The notes under the pieces: generated by a model | The model's database searches: none | What the model was told of the DNA's origin: nothing | What the model saw: the letters and a program-made list of their open reading frames with translations, nothing else | Translations under genes and position numbers: made by a program | Assembly (NCBI RefSeq): GCF_025165795.1 | Contig: NZ_JAJAGO010000002.1 | Location: 186,001-250,000, forward strand | Source: Streptomyces gossypii | Lineage (GTDB): Bacteria; Actinomycetota; Actinomycetes; Streptomycetales; Streptomycetaceae | DNA length: 64,000 nt | Direction of reading: 5' to 3' | Shown: positions 8,583 through 17,985 of the stretch, one piece after another | How the letters are laid out: every line of letters begins with the position of its first letter | Position numbering within the stretch: the first letter of the stretch is position 1

Positions 8583-9515
8583 ATGGGGGTCTTCGTCTTC
8601 CTCCCGCTGGTACTGCCCCTGACGGCCTGGCCGATCGCCCGCCTTGCCGAACAGCGCCTGCATCCCAAGGCAGCGACCTGGCTGCTGACCGGCGTTACCG
8701 CTGTGTTCGCGGTGTGCAGCACTCTCTGCCTGGCGCTGCTGATGGTGGTCGGCACCGCACAGTTGCCCGGTAACCCGCTGCCCGACGGCTGGTCGGACCC
8801 GGAGGTCCGTGAGGCGGTGCCCTATGAGGAGGTCGCGGGCAGGGCCGCCATCCCCGCCCTGATCGCGGTGCTCGCGGCGTGCACCTGCGCGGCTTGGCAG
8901 CACCATCGGGTACGCCGCCGGGCCGCGAACGCTCTTGCGGGACTGCCCGCCACGTCGGTGGCGGTGCTGCCCGACCCGACGCCCTACGCGTACGCGCTCC
9001 CCGGCAGGCGGGACCGGATCGTGGTCACGACCGGAATGCTGGCCGGGCTCAAACCGTCCGAGCGGCGCGCCCTGTTCGCCCATGAACGCGTGCATCTGGC
9101 CCGCCGCCACCACCGGTTCCTGCTCACCGTGCAGCTCGCGGCGCGAGCCAACCCGTTCCTGCGGCCGCTGCGGACCGCCGTCGCCTACACCGCTGAGCGG
9201 TGGGCGGACGAGGAGGCGGCCGCCGCTGTCGGCAGCCGGCACACCATGGCACGGGCGATCGGCAAGTCGGCACTGCTCTCCCGGGGTGCGCCGCTCGCCA
9301 CGCTCGCGCACTTCGCCGCCGCAGCGGGGCCGGTGCCGCGCCGGGTTGCCGCCCTGCTGGGACCGGCTCCTGCGGGAGCGAACTGGCCGCCGGTCTTCAC
9401 CACGGTCGGTCTGGCCACCTGGGGAGCCGCGGCCGGCACCACCGTCTCAGCGCTGTCCTCCGCGAACTCGACCGTCACGCTGATCCTCATCCTGCGCGCG
9501 GCCACCCCTATGTAG
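8583..9515 (+). CDS. M56 (BlaR1-like) membrane metalloprotease
   Basis: 310 aa. Hydrophobic helices at the N-terminus (about 2-22, 35-60, 95-115) precede the zinc motif HERVH (residues 167-171) within ALFAHERVHLARRHHRFL; the third ligand is expected in AERWADEEAAA. A final hydrophobic segment lies near 265-285. No extracytoplasmic penicillin-binding sensor domain is present, unlike true BlaR1, so the signal must be sensed otherwise. It directly follows the repressor gene and probably cleaves that repressor. Confidence 0.82.
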   Translation: MGVFVFLPLVLPLTAWPIARLAEQRLHPKAATWLLTGVTAVFAVCSTLCLALLMVVGTAQLPGNPLPDGWSDPEVREAVPYEEVAGRAAIPALIAVLAACTCAAWQHHRVRRRAANALAGLPATSVAVLPDPTPYAYALPGRRDRIVVTTGMLAGLKPSERRALFAHERVHLARRHHRFLLTVQLAARANPFLRPLRTAVAYTAERWADEEAAAAVGSRHTMARAIGKSALLSRGAPLATLAHFAAAAGPVPRRVAALLGPAPAGANWPPVFTTVGLATWGAAAGTTVSALSSANSTVTLILILRAATPM

Positions 9516-9583
9516 CCGGAGCGGCAGGCATTGAGGAGGGCTGCCGCCGAGGCAGCAGCACCCCGGGGCGGGGCACAGGCTCC

Positions 9584-10633
9584 TTACCCCTCGTCTTCTT
9601 CTTCGTCGTCGCCTTCGAAGAAGTCACCGACCTCGTCGACAGCTTCTGCCGCGACCATGCCGCCGACCACACCGACGGCGAGGCCCGCCGCACCGGCTGC
9701 GACCACGGTGCCCATTCCCGGACCGGACCGGTGCCCGTGACCGTCGCCGTGCTCATCCTTGTGGGTGTGGCTGCTGTGGGCGCCGTGGGGATCGCCGTGC
9801 CCGTCGTATCCGCCGGGGTGCGAACCGCCGTGCCCGTACGAGCCATGCGGCTCACGGGAGGCGTGGTTCTCGACCAGCTGGCGGATCCAGCCATCGACTT
9901 CGGCGTGCCAGTTGAGCTGCTCGACACCGTCGTGGCTGACGGTGTAGCGGGTCACGGCGTCGTGGCCCTCGGTGAAGAGACCGCCACGCTTGTCGGCCTC
10001 CAAGACCACGTCCAGCCCTCCCGGGCCGGCGAGGAAGGTCACCTCGATCTCGTTGATCCGGTGCGCGTACTGCGCAGAAGGGGAGAGCTCGATCTCCTGG
10101 TAGAAGGGCAGCTGCTGTCCGGTACCCCCGATGTGTCCCAGCTCCAGGTCTGCGGACCTGAAGCCGAAGCCGAGCTGCCCGAGCGCTTCGAGGATGGCCT
10201 CCTGGGCGGGCAGCGGGTGCACGGACAGGGGGTCGAGGTCGCCCTTGTCCTTCGCGCCCGCGACCGCCAGTCCGGTACGTACCCCGAGCAGGATGCCCAG
10301 GGGCTGCCCGTACAGCTCGGTGACCGGGGTCTCCCACGGCAGCATCACGCTGAAGGGCACGCTGTGCAGCTCACCGGCGGCGAGGCGGAAGTTCCCGCCC
10401 ACGCTGAACCGGTCGAAGACGACCGCGCCCTCGGATTCCCCGCCATCGTGCTCTGCCTCGACGCGGGCCACGAGCTCCAGGGTGAGGTGATCGATCGTGA
10501 AGTCGGTGTCACCGCCCTTGAGATTCACCTCCCCGCTCAAGGTGCCGCCGGGCAGCACACCACCCTGGGCAAGGACCGTGTCCACCGTGGGGCCACCCAC
10601 ACCGAGCGAGCCAAGCAACCGCCTGAACACCAT
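9584..10633 (-). CDS. Spo0M-family sporulation/stress protein
   Basis: 349 aa. ATG 10633 (MVFRRLLGSLGVGGPTVDTVL) with AAGGAGG upstream; the longer frame is not needed. The arrestin-like Spo0M domain covers about 1-240 (LPGGTLSGEVNLKGGDTDFTIDHLTLELVARVE ... FSVMLPWETPVTELYG). A His/Gly-rich linker (HGSYGHGGSHPGGYDGHGDPHG) follows, then a Gly/Ala hydrophobic segment (VVAAGAAGLAVGVVGGMVAAEA) and an acidic tail EGDDEEEDEG. The His-rich part might bind metal. Second gene of a unit with the small gene at 10730-10951. Confidence 0.85.
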   Translation of the reverse strand: MVFRRLLGSLGVGGPTVDTVLAQGGVLPGGTLSGEVNLKGGDTDFTIDHLTLELVARVEAEHDGGESEGAVVFDRFSVGGNFRLAAGELHSVPFSVMLPWETPVTELYGQPLGILLGVRTGLAVAGAKDKGDLDPLSVHPLPAQEAILEALGQLGFGFRSADLELGHIGGTGQQLPFYQEIELSPSAQYAHRINEIEVTFLAGPGGLDVVLEADKRGGLFTEGHDAVTRYTVSHDGVEQLNWHAEVDGWIRQLVENHASREPHGSYGHGGSHPGGYDGHGDPHGAHSSHTHKDEHGDGHGHRSGPGMGTVVAAGAAGLAVGVVGGMVAAEAVDEVGDFFEGDDEEEDEG

Positions 10634-10729
10634 CGTGGCGTTCCCTCCTTCATATGTGCGTGGGGGTTCCTTCCACCGCTGACCGGTGGGCTCCATGGAG
10701 GCGGAGCCCACCAGCAGACGGGGCGAGGA

Positions 10730-10951
10730 CTACTTGGCGGAGGCGTCCAGCGAGGCCAGTGCCCGCGCCCAGCGCGCGTACTTCAACTCGGCCAGGTCGG
10801 CGACCGTCTTGACGCCGAACGCCTCCTGAAGGAGCTCACCGTCCCGGTCCGAGACTCCCTTCAGCGCCGCCACCGGCGCGGCGAGGATCTCCGGCAGACT
10901 CTTGTCCGCCCACGCCTTGTCCAGCATCTTGTCCAGGTCGATTGAAGCCAC
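10730..10951 (-). CDS. Small helical protein upstream of spo0M (73 aa)
   Basis: GTG at 10951 preceded by GGGAGG at 6 nt. VASIDLDKMLDKAWADKSLPEILAAPVAALKGVSDRDGELLQEAFGVKTVADLAELKYARWARAL: the segment ALKGVSDRDGELLQEAFGVKTVADLA has the shape of a helix-hairpin-helix motif (GVSxxxxxxLxxxGVKTVxDLA), as in DNA-binding or TfoX-C/DUF4332-like domains. Function unknown. It is the first gene after BlaI-type operator 3, so it should share regulation with spo0M 96 nt downstream. Confidence 0.72.
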   Translation of the reverse strand: MASIDLDKMLDKAWADKSLPEILAAPVAALKGVSDRDGELLQEAFGVKTVADLAELKYARWARALASLDASAK

Positions 10952-11094
10952 GACAGCCCTCCCAGGGAAACGACGGATGGATAGTCCAGGCGACTCGCTG
11001 CTCCGGCGATCCGGTGCCCTGCTCAATGCGGCGACCCCTCCCGGCTGCCGTCGCCCGCACCGCGCCAGGAACATCCGAGCCGTCCCTCACGTTC

Positions 11095-11110
11095 TCTACA
11101 CGCATGTAGA
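11095..11110. promoter_or_regulatory. BlaI-type operator 3 (small gene plus spo0M)
   Basis: TCTACA-CGCA-TGTAGA, a perfect dyad 143 nt upstream of the GTG at 10951; on the minus strand a CTATGCT sequence abuts it. Same arms and spacing as operators 1 and 2. Confidence 0.72.
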
Positions 11111-11383
11111 AGCATAGGGGTGGCGTGCCCCGCCCGGGCGGCATCCCGGCGGCTCGCCGGCGGAACGTCCGAAAAGCGCCCCGCCAGGCGGGGCAAGATC
11201 GCCCCCCAAGGGACTTTGCCGGTCCTTTACCATCTATCCGGGGCGCCGCCGCCTCACCGACCTGCCCAGGATCCACCGACCCGATGAGCCGAGAAGGAGC
11301 ACCAGACCCGCGATGGGTGAACCTCCCAGTCCCAGCCGTGCCCTACCCAGTCATCCGCAGAGCAGTGGAGCGGGGGTGGCACG
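11111..11383. other. Gene-free gap before the CNNM operon
   Basis: No ORF with coding character. A perfect 17-bp palindrome, GCCCCGCC-A-GGCGGGGC (11178-11194), followed by other C-rich tracts, could form a leader hairpin for the downstream transporter genes. I see no recognisable magnesium riboswitch. Confidence 0.4.
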
Positions 11384-12718
11384 GTGACCGAAATCCTGCT
11401 GCTGCTCCTGGCCCTGGCGCTCACGCTGGCGTGTGCGGTGTTCGTCGCTGCCGAGTTCTCGCTGACCACGATCGAGCGCGGTGAGCTGGAATCCGCCGCC
11501 CAAGCGGGCGAGCCCGGTGCCGAGGGCGCTTTGAAGGCCGTACGCAAGCTGACCTTCCAGCTGTCCGGTGCCCAGCTGGGCATCACGGTGACCTCGCTGG
11601 TGATCGGCATGCTCGCCGAGCCCTCGCTCGCCGTTCTGCTGCGCGGCCCGCTTGAAGCCGTCGGCCTTCCCTCCGGGGCCGTCTCCACTCTCGCGACAGT
11701 CCTGGGCGTCGGCGTCTCGACGGTGGTGCTGATGGTGGTCGGTGAGCTGGTGCCAAAGAACTGGGCGATCTCCAACCCGCTGGCCGTGGCCAAGGTCGTG
11801 GCAGGCCCGCAGCGCGGATTCACGGCCGCGTTCGCACCGCTGATCCGGCACCTGAACAACACCGCGAACCGTCTGGTGCGCCGCATCGGTCTGGAACCAC
11901 AGGAAGAGCTCGCCTCGGCGCGGACCCCGGAGGAGCTGGTCGCCCTGGCCCGGCACTCCGCACGCGAGGGGGCGATAGAGGCCGACTCGGCCGAGCTGTT
12001 CGTGAAGACCCTGCACCTGGGTGAGCTGACCGCCGAGAACGTCATGACCCCCCGTGTGGACGTCCAGGCACTTGAGGCCCATGCCACCGCCGCGGACACG
12101 GCGAACCTCACCCTGGCCACCGGCCTGTCCCTCTTTCCTGTCTACCGCGACAGCCTGGATCAGGTCATCGGCACCGTCCACATCCGCGACGTCCTCGCCC
12201 TGGAAGAGGACGAGCGGACCGACACGGCGGTCACGGACCTTGTCACCGAAGCACTGCTGGTGCCGCACTCACTGCCGGTCGACAAGATCCTTCGCCAGTT
12301 GCGCCAGGCGCGCACCATGGCCGTGGTCGTCGACGAATACGGCGGGACCGCAGGCGTCGCCACGGTGGAGGACATCGTCGAAGAGGTGGTCGGCGAGGTC
12401 CGCGACGAACACGACCCGCAGGAGGAGCTGGACCTGATGCCCGTGGCGCCGGCTGCCGACGGGCGGCCGACGTGGGAGGCGGACGGCAGTGTCCGCCTGG
12501 ACCAGCTCAGCGAAATCGGCTTCGAGGCCCCGCCGGGCCCGTACGAGACCCTGGCCGGACTGGTCGCGACCCGCCTGGAGCGCATCCCGGCCGTGACCGA
12601 CCGGGTCCACGTGGACGGATGGCAGCTGGCCGTGCTCCACATCGAGCACCACCGGGCCGACCGGCTCCACCTCACCGCCCCGACCGCCGATCAGACCGAC
12701 AGGCAGGACGCCCGATGA
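11384..12718 (+). CDS. CNNM/CBS-domain transporter (hemolysin-family), first of a pair
   Basis: 444 aa, GTG start at 11384. N-terminal DUF21/CNNM membrane domain (about 1-190; helices at about 3-25, 60-80, 95-120) with LTTIERGELES and the conserved VVGELVPKNWAISNP. Two CBS domains follow (VMTPRVDVQALEAH...; MAVVVDEYGGTAGVATVEDIVEEVVGEVRDEHD, about 210-345), then a CorC_HlyC C-terminal domain. The family handles Mg2+/Co2+ efflux. Its stop overlaps the start of a homologous gene (ATGA), so the two probably form a heteromer. Confidence 0.88.
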   Translation: MTEILLLLLALALTLACAVFVAAEFSLTTIERGELESAAQAGEPGAEGALKAVRKLTFQLSGAQLGITVTSLVIGMLAEPSLAVLLRGPLEAVGLPSGAVSTLATVLGVGVSTVVLMVVGELVPKNWAISNPLAVAKVVAGPQRGFTAAFAPLIRHLNNTANRLVRRIGLEPQEELASARTPEELVALARHSAREGAIEADSAELFVKTLHLGELTAENVMTPRVDVQALEAHATAADTANLTLATGLSLFPVYRDSLDQVIGTVHIRDVLALEEDERTDTAVTDLVTEALLVPHSLPVDKILRQLRQARTMAVVVDEYGGTAGVATVEDIVEEVVGEVRDEHDPQEELDLMPVAPAADGRPTWEADGSVRLDQLSEIGFEAPPGPYETLAGLVATRLERIPAVTDRVHVDGWQLAVLHIEHHRADRLHLTAPTADQTDRQDAR

Positions 12719-13731
12719 CCACGCTCCAGCTGCTGATCGGCGCGCTCACCCTGATCACCAACGCGTTCTTCGTAGGCGCCGAGTTCGCCCTGATCTCGGT
12801 ACGCCGCAGCCAGATCGAACCGGCCGCGCATAAGGGCAACCGGCGTGCGAAGACCACCCTGTGGGGCGTGAAGCACCTGTCCGCGGTGATGGCCACCGCA
12901 CAGCTCGGCATCACCGTCTCCTCCCTCGTGCTGGGCGCGGTCGCCGAACCGGCCATCGCCCACCTGCTGGAGCCGCCGTTCCACGCGGTCGGCGTGCCTG
13001 ATGCCCTGATCCACCCGATCGCCTTCGTGGTCGCACTCACGGCGGCGACGTATCTCCACATGCTGATCGGCGAGATGGTGCCGAAGAACATCGCGCTCGC
13101 TGCCCCCGCACCGACCGCGCTGCTGCTCGGTCCGCCGCTCGTCGCCCTCACCCGCGCCCTCAAGCCCGCGATCTTCGGCATCAACGCCTTCGCCAACGCC
13201 CTGCTGCGGCTGCTGAAGGTCGACCCGAAGGACGAAATCGCCTCCGTCTTCACCGACGACGAACTCGCCCGCCTGGTCAAGGACTCCAGCGAGGCCGGAC
13301 TGCTCGACGCCGAGGACGGCGAACGCCTCCAAGACGCCCTGGAACTGGGGACTCGCCCGGTGGGTGAGGTGATGGTGCCGGTGAGCAGGACGGTCACAGT
13401 GGATCACCACATCACCTCGCAGCAACTGGAGCGTGCCGCTGTCGCCTCGGGCTTCTCCCGGCTGCCGGTCACCGGTCCCGGCAAGGAGGTGCTGGGCTAC
13501 CTCCACATCAAGGACGCCCTGGGGGTCGCCGACCGTACCCAGCCGTTCCCGCCCAGCGCCCTTCACCCGGTCATCAAGGTCGAGATCGACACCCCGCTCG
13601 ACGACACCATGACCGCCATGCGCGCCGCCGGCACCCACCTGGCCGCCGTCACCGGCAAGAAGGCAACCGTCATCGGCTTCGTGACCATGGAAGACGTCCT
13701 GGGAGAACTGGTCGGCCCCACACCCACCTGA
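12715..13731 (+). CDS. CNNM/CBS-domain transporter, second of a pair
   Basis: 338 aa, ATG 12715 overlapping the previous stop by 4 nt. Same layout as its partner: DUF21 domain with AEFALISVRRSQIEPAA and LIGEMVPKNIALAAPAP, then two CBS domains (GEVMVPVSRTVTVDHH; AVTGKKATVIGFVTMEDVLGELVG). It lacks the CorC_HlyC tail present in the first protein, which explains its shorter length. The paired arrangement is common in actinobacteria. Confidence 0.88.
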   Translation: MTTLQLLIGALTLITNAFFVGAEFALISVRRSQIEPAAHKGNRRAKTTLWGVKHLSAVMATAQLGITVSSLVLGAVAEPAIAHLLEPPFHAVGVPDALIHPIAFVVALTAATYLHMLIGEMVPKNIALAAPAPTALLLGPPLVALTRALKPAIFGINAFANALLRLLKVDPKDEIASVFTDDELARLVKDSSEAGLLDAEDGERLQDALELGTRPVGEVMVPVSRTVTVDHHITSQQLERAAVASGFSRLPVTGPGKEVLGYLHIKDALGVADRTQPFPPSALHPVIKVEIDTPLDDTMTAMRAAGTHLAAVTGKKATVIGFVTMEDVLGELVGPTPT

Positions 13732-13831
13732 CCAGGTTGTACGGCGCGATCGCGATTCGAATCCTCCTGCGTAGCCCTGCCGACTTCGAGCGCTGCGTAG
13801 ACGGCGACGCCGGGGTACGCCGCCGGGCGTC

Positions 13832-14476
13832 TCACCCACGCGAGGGGGAGGAGGTGATGGGGAAATCGAAGTAGGTGTCCGGATACGGTTCGTCGGCCAG
13901 CGTGTAATGCCACCACTCGCAGTCGTATGCGATGAGACCGCAGGCCTCCATGAGGGTACGGAGGTGCCGGCGGTTTCTCGCTTCGGCTTGCGTGATCCCT
14001 TGTGCTCCGTGGTGGGAGAGGGCATCCATCAGGTCATGGCCACCGCCCATGGGGACGATCTCCCGGGAAGCGAGGTCGTAGAGCGTGAGGTCGACGGTGC
14101 TGCCCCGGCTGTGACCCGACTTGGCGGCGACGTATCCCTGCTCGAACATCTCGGCCCGGCCGATGTTCGGATGGTGCCGTGCCTTCGTGCGGCCGTCTTC
14201 CGGCTGCTGTGACCAGCGCACGAAGCAGTCGACGGCGCGCTGCGGGCGGTAACCGTCCCAGAGAAGCAGGCCGAAGCCCTGGGTTTCGGCCCGCTCGCGC
14301 GCTCGTTCCAGGGCTTCGCACAGCGCCCTCGTGCCGACGATCCGATTGGCCAGGTACCCGTCCACGGGTTTGCCGGTAAAGTTGTCCCATGTGGCGTACT
14401 TGGCGTCCCAGCGCATTCCGGCTGTTCCGGCTGTTCCGGCTGGAAGCTCGTCGATGAAGACGAAGTCGTCCTTCAT
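13832..14476 (-). CDS. vanX: VanX D-Ala-D-Ala dipeptidase
   Basis: 214 aa; ATG 14476 with a purine-rich AAGGGGGAAAGG ribosome site. It hydrolyses D-Ala-D-Ala so that only D-Ala-D-Lac is built into the wall. Zinc ligands are visible: SGHSRGSTVDLTL (the SxHxxGxxxD motif) and CEWWHYT, which supplies the catalytic Glu and third His. Usual family length about 202; the extra dozen residues are at the C-terminus (FDFPITSSPSRG). Last gene of the vanHAX unit, 14 nt after vanA. Confidence 0.95.
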   Translation of the reverse strand: MKDDFVFIDELPAGTAGTAGMRWDAKYATWDNFTGKPVDGYLANRIVGTRALCEALERARERAETQGFGLLLWDGYRPQRAVDCFVRWSQQPEDGRTKARHHPNIGRAEMFEQGYVAAKSGHSRGSTVDLTLYDLASREIVPMGGGHDLMDALSHHGAQGITQAEARNRRHLRTLMEACGLIAYDCEWWHYTLADEPYPDTYFDFPITSSPSRG

Positions 14477-14490
14477 CGGCCTTTCCCCCT

Positions 14491-15537
14491 TCACCGGCTC
14501 TTTCCCGTCAAGGCCAAGGACAGGATCCGGTCGAGGACTTCGCCGAGCGGCACTCCTGCGGCCGCCATCATGCGCGGGTAGCGGCTGTACGACGTCATGC
14601 CGGGGAAGGTGTTCACCTCGTTGAGGACCACTGCTCCGTCCTCCTTGAGGAACATGTCCACCCGTGCGAGACCGCTGCACCCCAGGGCGCGGTATACGGC
14701 CATGGCCGTCTCCTGGGCGGTCAGGCGCGATTCCGCCGGAATATCGGCGGGAACGATCGCCGTCGAGTTGTCGGAACCGTTCTCCGGTGCGTCCTCCTGA
14801 TGGATCCGGAAGAAACCGTGGGAGAGCGCGATCCGGTCCACTTCGCCCGCCATCAGGTCGAGTTCGTTGCCCAGGACGGCGCATCCGATCTCGCTGCCGA
14901 CGACGGCCTCCTCGATCAGCACCTTCGCGTCGTACTGCCGTGCGGTCTCCACCGCGCTCTGCAGTTCCTCTGCCCGGGGCACCTTGGTGACCCCGAAGGA
15001 CGAGCCCGAACGCGCCGGCTTCACGAACACCGGATAGGTGAGTTGCTCGGGGTCGATGTCCTGGTCGGCCGCGACCGTCCAGAAATTCGGCGTGGCGATT
15101 CCCGCGCTTCTGGCGACGACGTAGGCGAGGGATTTGTCCATGCACAGGGCGGAACTCTGCACATCGCAGCCCACGTAGGGGATGCCGGAGAGCTCAAGGA
15201 GCCCTTGCATCGCACCGTCCTCGCCGCGCTTGCCGTGCAGCACGGGCAGCACGACGTCGAGGGGGATCGTCTCGTACCGCTCCTGCCCCTGTTGCTTGAC
15301 GAGCAGTCCGTGCACGGTGCTGTCCGGTGACAGTGCGGCCGGACGGCAGTTGCTGTTCTCCCACTCCGCATCGGGGCCCTCGCAGAGCTTCCAGGCGCCG
15401 TCCTTCGTGATACCGATGTAGAACGGTTCGTACTTCTCGGCGTCGAGGTTCCGGGCAACCTCTTGCGCGGACTTGACGGAAATGGGGTGCTCTTCGGAGC
15501 ATCCGCCGAAGACGATGCCGACCTTCAACTTATCCAT
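14491..15537 (-). CDS. vanA: D-alanine:D-lactate ligase (VanA type)
   Basis: 348 aa ATP-grasp ligase. GGCSEEHPISVKSA is the N-terminal Ddl signature, VFVKPARSGSSFGVTKV the nucleotide-binding region, and LNEVNTFPGMTSYSRYP the C-terminal Mg/ATP motif. The omega-loop reads FRIHQEDAPENGS: the His that VanA-type enzymes use in place of the Tyr-Lys pair of D-Ala-D-Ala ligases, which supports depsipeptide (D-Ala-D-Lac) specificity. Its start lies inside vanH (8-nt overlap), so translation is coupled. Confidence 0.95.
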   Translation of the reverse strand: MDKLKVGIVFGGCSEEHPISVKSAQEVARNLDAEKYEPFYIGITKDGAWKLCEGPDAEWENSNCRPAALSPDSTVHGLLVKQQGQERYETIPLDVVLPVLHGKRGEDGAMQGLLELSGIPYVGCDVQSSALCMDKSLAYVVARSAGIATPNFWTVAADQDIDPEQLTYPVFVKPARSGSSFGVTKVPRAEELQSAVETARQYDAKVLIEEAVVGSEIGCAVLGNELDLMAGEVDRIALSHGFFRIHQEDAPENGSDNSTAIVPADIPAESRLTAQETAMAVYRALGCSGLARVDMFLKEDGAVVLNEVNTFPGMTSYSRYPRMMAAAGVPLGEVLDRILSLALTGKSR

Positions 15538-16507
15538 GCTGGCTCCCGTTTTCGAATTTCAGGCAGTTGGTGAGGGAGTTTTCGACCGTGTCCCGCAGCG
15601 CGTGGTCCGTGTAGTAGGCGGTGTGCGGGCTGATGAGCACATTCGGCAGCTCTTGCAGCCGCAGCAGTGACTTGCTTTCCACCGGCCTCCTACGGCAGTC
15701 GGCGTAGAAGATTCCTTCCTCGCCCTCGACGACATCCAGTGCCGCGCCGCCGAGCCTGCCGCTTTCCAGTGCCGACACCAGGGCCTCGGTGTCGATGAGC
15801 GCCCCACGTCCGGTATTGACGACGAGTGCACCCTGTTTCATCTGCTCGATACGCTGCCGATCCAGCAGGTGATACGTGTCCGGGGTGAGCGGCGCGTGGA
15901 GCGTGACCATGTCGCTCTGCTGCAGCAACTCGTCGAGAGAGACGTATTCGGCAGGGGCCTTGGGGTGATTGTCGTGGGCGAGTATTCGGCAGCCGAAGCC
16001 CCGCAGCCTGTCCACGACCGCGGTGCCGATGCGGCCTGTGCCGATCACACCCACGGTCAGATCGCGCAGTTCCCTGCCGCGCACTTCGTTCAGCCGGTAG
16101 TCGTGCACATCCGCGCTCCGGACGATGGATTTCGCGTCTCGCACCGCCATCAGCATCTGCATCAGCGTGAAGTCGGCCACGCTGTCCGGCGAGTAGCTGA
16201 CGTTTCCCACGGTGATTCCGACGCTGTCCGCGTATTCCACATCGATGTGGTTGCACCCGATGCTCCGCGTGGACATGTACGTCACGCCGGCCCGGCCCAG
16301 CGCGAGGAGAGCAGAATTGGCGATGGAGGTCTTGTGGCCGACGCTGATGGATCGACTTCCGGATGCCAGGTCGGCATTCGCTTCGGATACCGGTGCGTCC
16401 GTGATGACCGGCGTCACACCGAAGCGAGGCGCCAACTCTCGGAACAAGGCGGCCTCATCCGGGCCGCACCCATAGACGGTGATGCAGGACGGTTCGCTGT
16501 ACGTCAT
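15530..16507 (-). CDS. vanH: VanH D-lactate dehydrogenase
   Basis: 325 aa. ATG 16507 ([22 protein letters not shown]) was chosen because it aligns with the leaders of vanK and the VanY/J relic and has GGAG upstream. It reduces pyruvate to D-lactate for VanA. The NAD-binding motif [14 protein letters not shown], substrate Arg in [10 protein letters not shown], Glu in the following region and the catalytic His in [13 protein letters not shown] are all present. First gene of the vanHAX operon, controlled by the VanR box at 16554-16569. Confidence 0.93.
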   Translation of the reverse strand: MTYSEPSCITVYGCGPDEAALFRELAPRFGVTPVITDAPVSEANADLASGSRSISVGHKTSIANSALLALGRAGVTYMSTRSIGCNHIDVEYADSVGITVGNVSYSPDSVADFTLMQMLMAVRDAKSIVRSADVHDYRLNEVRGRELRDLTVGVIGTGRIGTAVVDRLRGFGCRILAHDNHPKAPAEYVSLDELLQQSDMVTLHAPLTPDTYHLLDRQRIEQMKQGALVVNTGRGALIDTEALVSALESGRLGGAALDVVEGEEGIFYADCRRRPVESKSLLRLQELPNVLISPHTAYYTDHALRDTVENSLTNCLKFENGSQHG

Positions 16508-16553
16508 GTCTCCAGTCAAGGCGGCATGGTGTTGCCGGAACATATGTAGTTTT

Positions 16554-16569
16554 CGATATGCCGCCGATA
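16554..16569 (-). promoter_or_regulatory. VanR box 1 (vanH)
   Basis: Direct repeat CGATA-N6-CGATA (plus-strand reading), 11-bp period, one helical turn, as expected for an OmpR-family dimer. The proximal repeat ends 46 nt before the vanH ATG, and a CATATG stretch follows where a -10 should be. Confidence 0.8.
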
Positions 16570-16613
16570 CACCGCGGCACATTGACTGGAGGCATGACCT
16601 ACAAGGAACCAGC

Positions 16614-17957
16614 GTGATCCCCCTCAGCCTCGGCGAGATCGCCGAAGTCGTCGGCGGGACGGTCGAGGGCGACAGCTCCGCGACAGTGACCGCGCCGGCC
16701 GTGCTCGACGGGCGGCAGGCCGAGCCGGGCAGCCTCTTCGTCGCCTTCGCCGGCGAGCGCGTCGACGGCCACGTCTACGTTGGCCAAGCGGGCCGGGCCG
16801 GCGCGGTGGCCGTGCTCGGCTCCCGGCCCACGCCGCTGCCCACCGTCGTCGTCCAGGACGCCCAGGCCGCGCTGCAGTTGCTCGCCGCCCACGTCGCGGC
16901 CCGGCTGCGCGACGGGCTGACCGTGGTCGGGGTGACCGGCTCCCAGGGCAAGACCGGCACCAAGGACCTGCTGGCGGCCGTGCTGTCGAGCGCCGGGCCG
17001 ACCATCGCCACAATCGGCTCGCTCAACAACGAGCTCGGTGTGCCGCTCACCATGCTGCGCGCGGACGCAGCCACCCGTTTCCTCGTCCTGGAGATGGGCG
17101 CCCGCCATGTCGGCGACATCGCCGAGCTCACCAGCCTGGTCGCGCCCGACATCGGCGTCGTCCTCAACGTCGGACAGGCCCACCTCGGCGAGTTCGGGTC
17201 GCGCGCGGCCATCGCCGAGACCAAGGGCGAGCTGGTACGAGGGCTCGCGCCCGGCGGCACCGCCGTCCTCAACGCCGATGATTCCCTCGTGGACACGATG
17301 CGTGCGCTCGCCGACGGCTCCGTGCTGACCTTCGGCCGGGCGGAGCACGCCGACGTACGGGTGCTCGGTCTGGACCTCGACCGGCTCGGCCGGCCGTCCT
17401 GCACACTGCGGACAACCAACGCCTGCGCACCCGTCGCACTGCCGCACGTGGGCGCCCACCAGGCGCTCAACGCGTCGGCCGCCGCTGCTGCCGGACTGGC
17501 GGCCGGAGTACCCCTCGACCTGGCCGCGGCGGCGCTGGCCACCGCCTCCCTGTCGCAGTGGCGCATGGAGCGGCGCGTCCTCGCCGGTGGCGCGACACTG
17601 CTCAACGACACCTACAACGCCAACCCCGACTCCACCCGCGCCGCCCTGGACGCGCTGGCGGCGATCGAGGGCGGGCGCCGCATCGCCGTACTCGGCGAGA
17701 TGCTCGAACTCGGCGACGACAGTGCGGCCGAGCACCGTGCTGTCGGGGCGTACGCCGCCGCCCGGGCCGACGTGGTGGTCGCGGTCGGCGAGGCCGCCCG
17801 AGCGATCGCCGACGGCGCGGGCGAGCGCGCGGTGATGCTGGCCGACAACGACGCGGCCGTCGACTGGCTGCGCGGCCGCCTCGTCGCCGGCGATGTGGTG
17901 CTGGTCAAGGCCTCCCGCGGGGCGTTCCTCGACGAGGTCGCCGCCGCGCTCGCGTAG
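16614..17957 (+). CDS. murF: MurF-type UDP-MurNAc-tripeptide ligase, resistance paralogue
   Basis: 447 aa. GTG 16614 ([15 protein letters not shown]). Mur-ligase features in order: N-terminal UDP-binding domain, P-loop [14 protein letters not shown] (about 145-158), [36 protein letters not shown], and [18 protein letters not shown] in the C-terminal domain. MurF adds the terminal dipeptide; a copy inside a van cluster is best explained as one that accepts D-Ala-D-Lac, as proposed for glycopeptide producers. It is divergent from vanH and preceded by a copy of the van leader reading MTYKEPA and stopping on the GTG. Confidence 0.9.
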   Translation: MIPLSLGEIAEVVGGTVEGDSSATVTAPAVLDGRQAEPGSLFVAFAGERVDGHVYVGQAGRAGAVAVLGSRPTPLPTVVVQDAQAALQLLAAHVAARLRDGLTVVGVTGSQGKTGTKDLLAAVLSSAGPTIATIGSLNNELGVPLTMLRADAATRFLVLEMGARHVGDIAELTSLVAPDIGVVLNVGQAHLGEFGSRAAIAETKGELVRGLAPGGTAVLNADDSLVDTMRALADGSVLTFGRAEHADVRVLGLDLDRLGRPSCTLRTTNACAPVALPHVGAHQALNASAAAAAGLAAGVPLDLAAAALATASLSQWRMERRVLAGGATLLNDTYNANPDSTRAALDALAAIEGGRRIAVLGEMLELGDDSAAEHRAVGAYAAARADVVVAVGEAARAIADGAGERAVMLADNDAAVDWLRGRLVAGDVVLVKASRGAFLDEVAAALA

Positions 17958-17985
17958 CCGGTCAGGCCGAAGGCCACCTTGAGGC

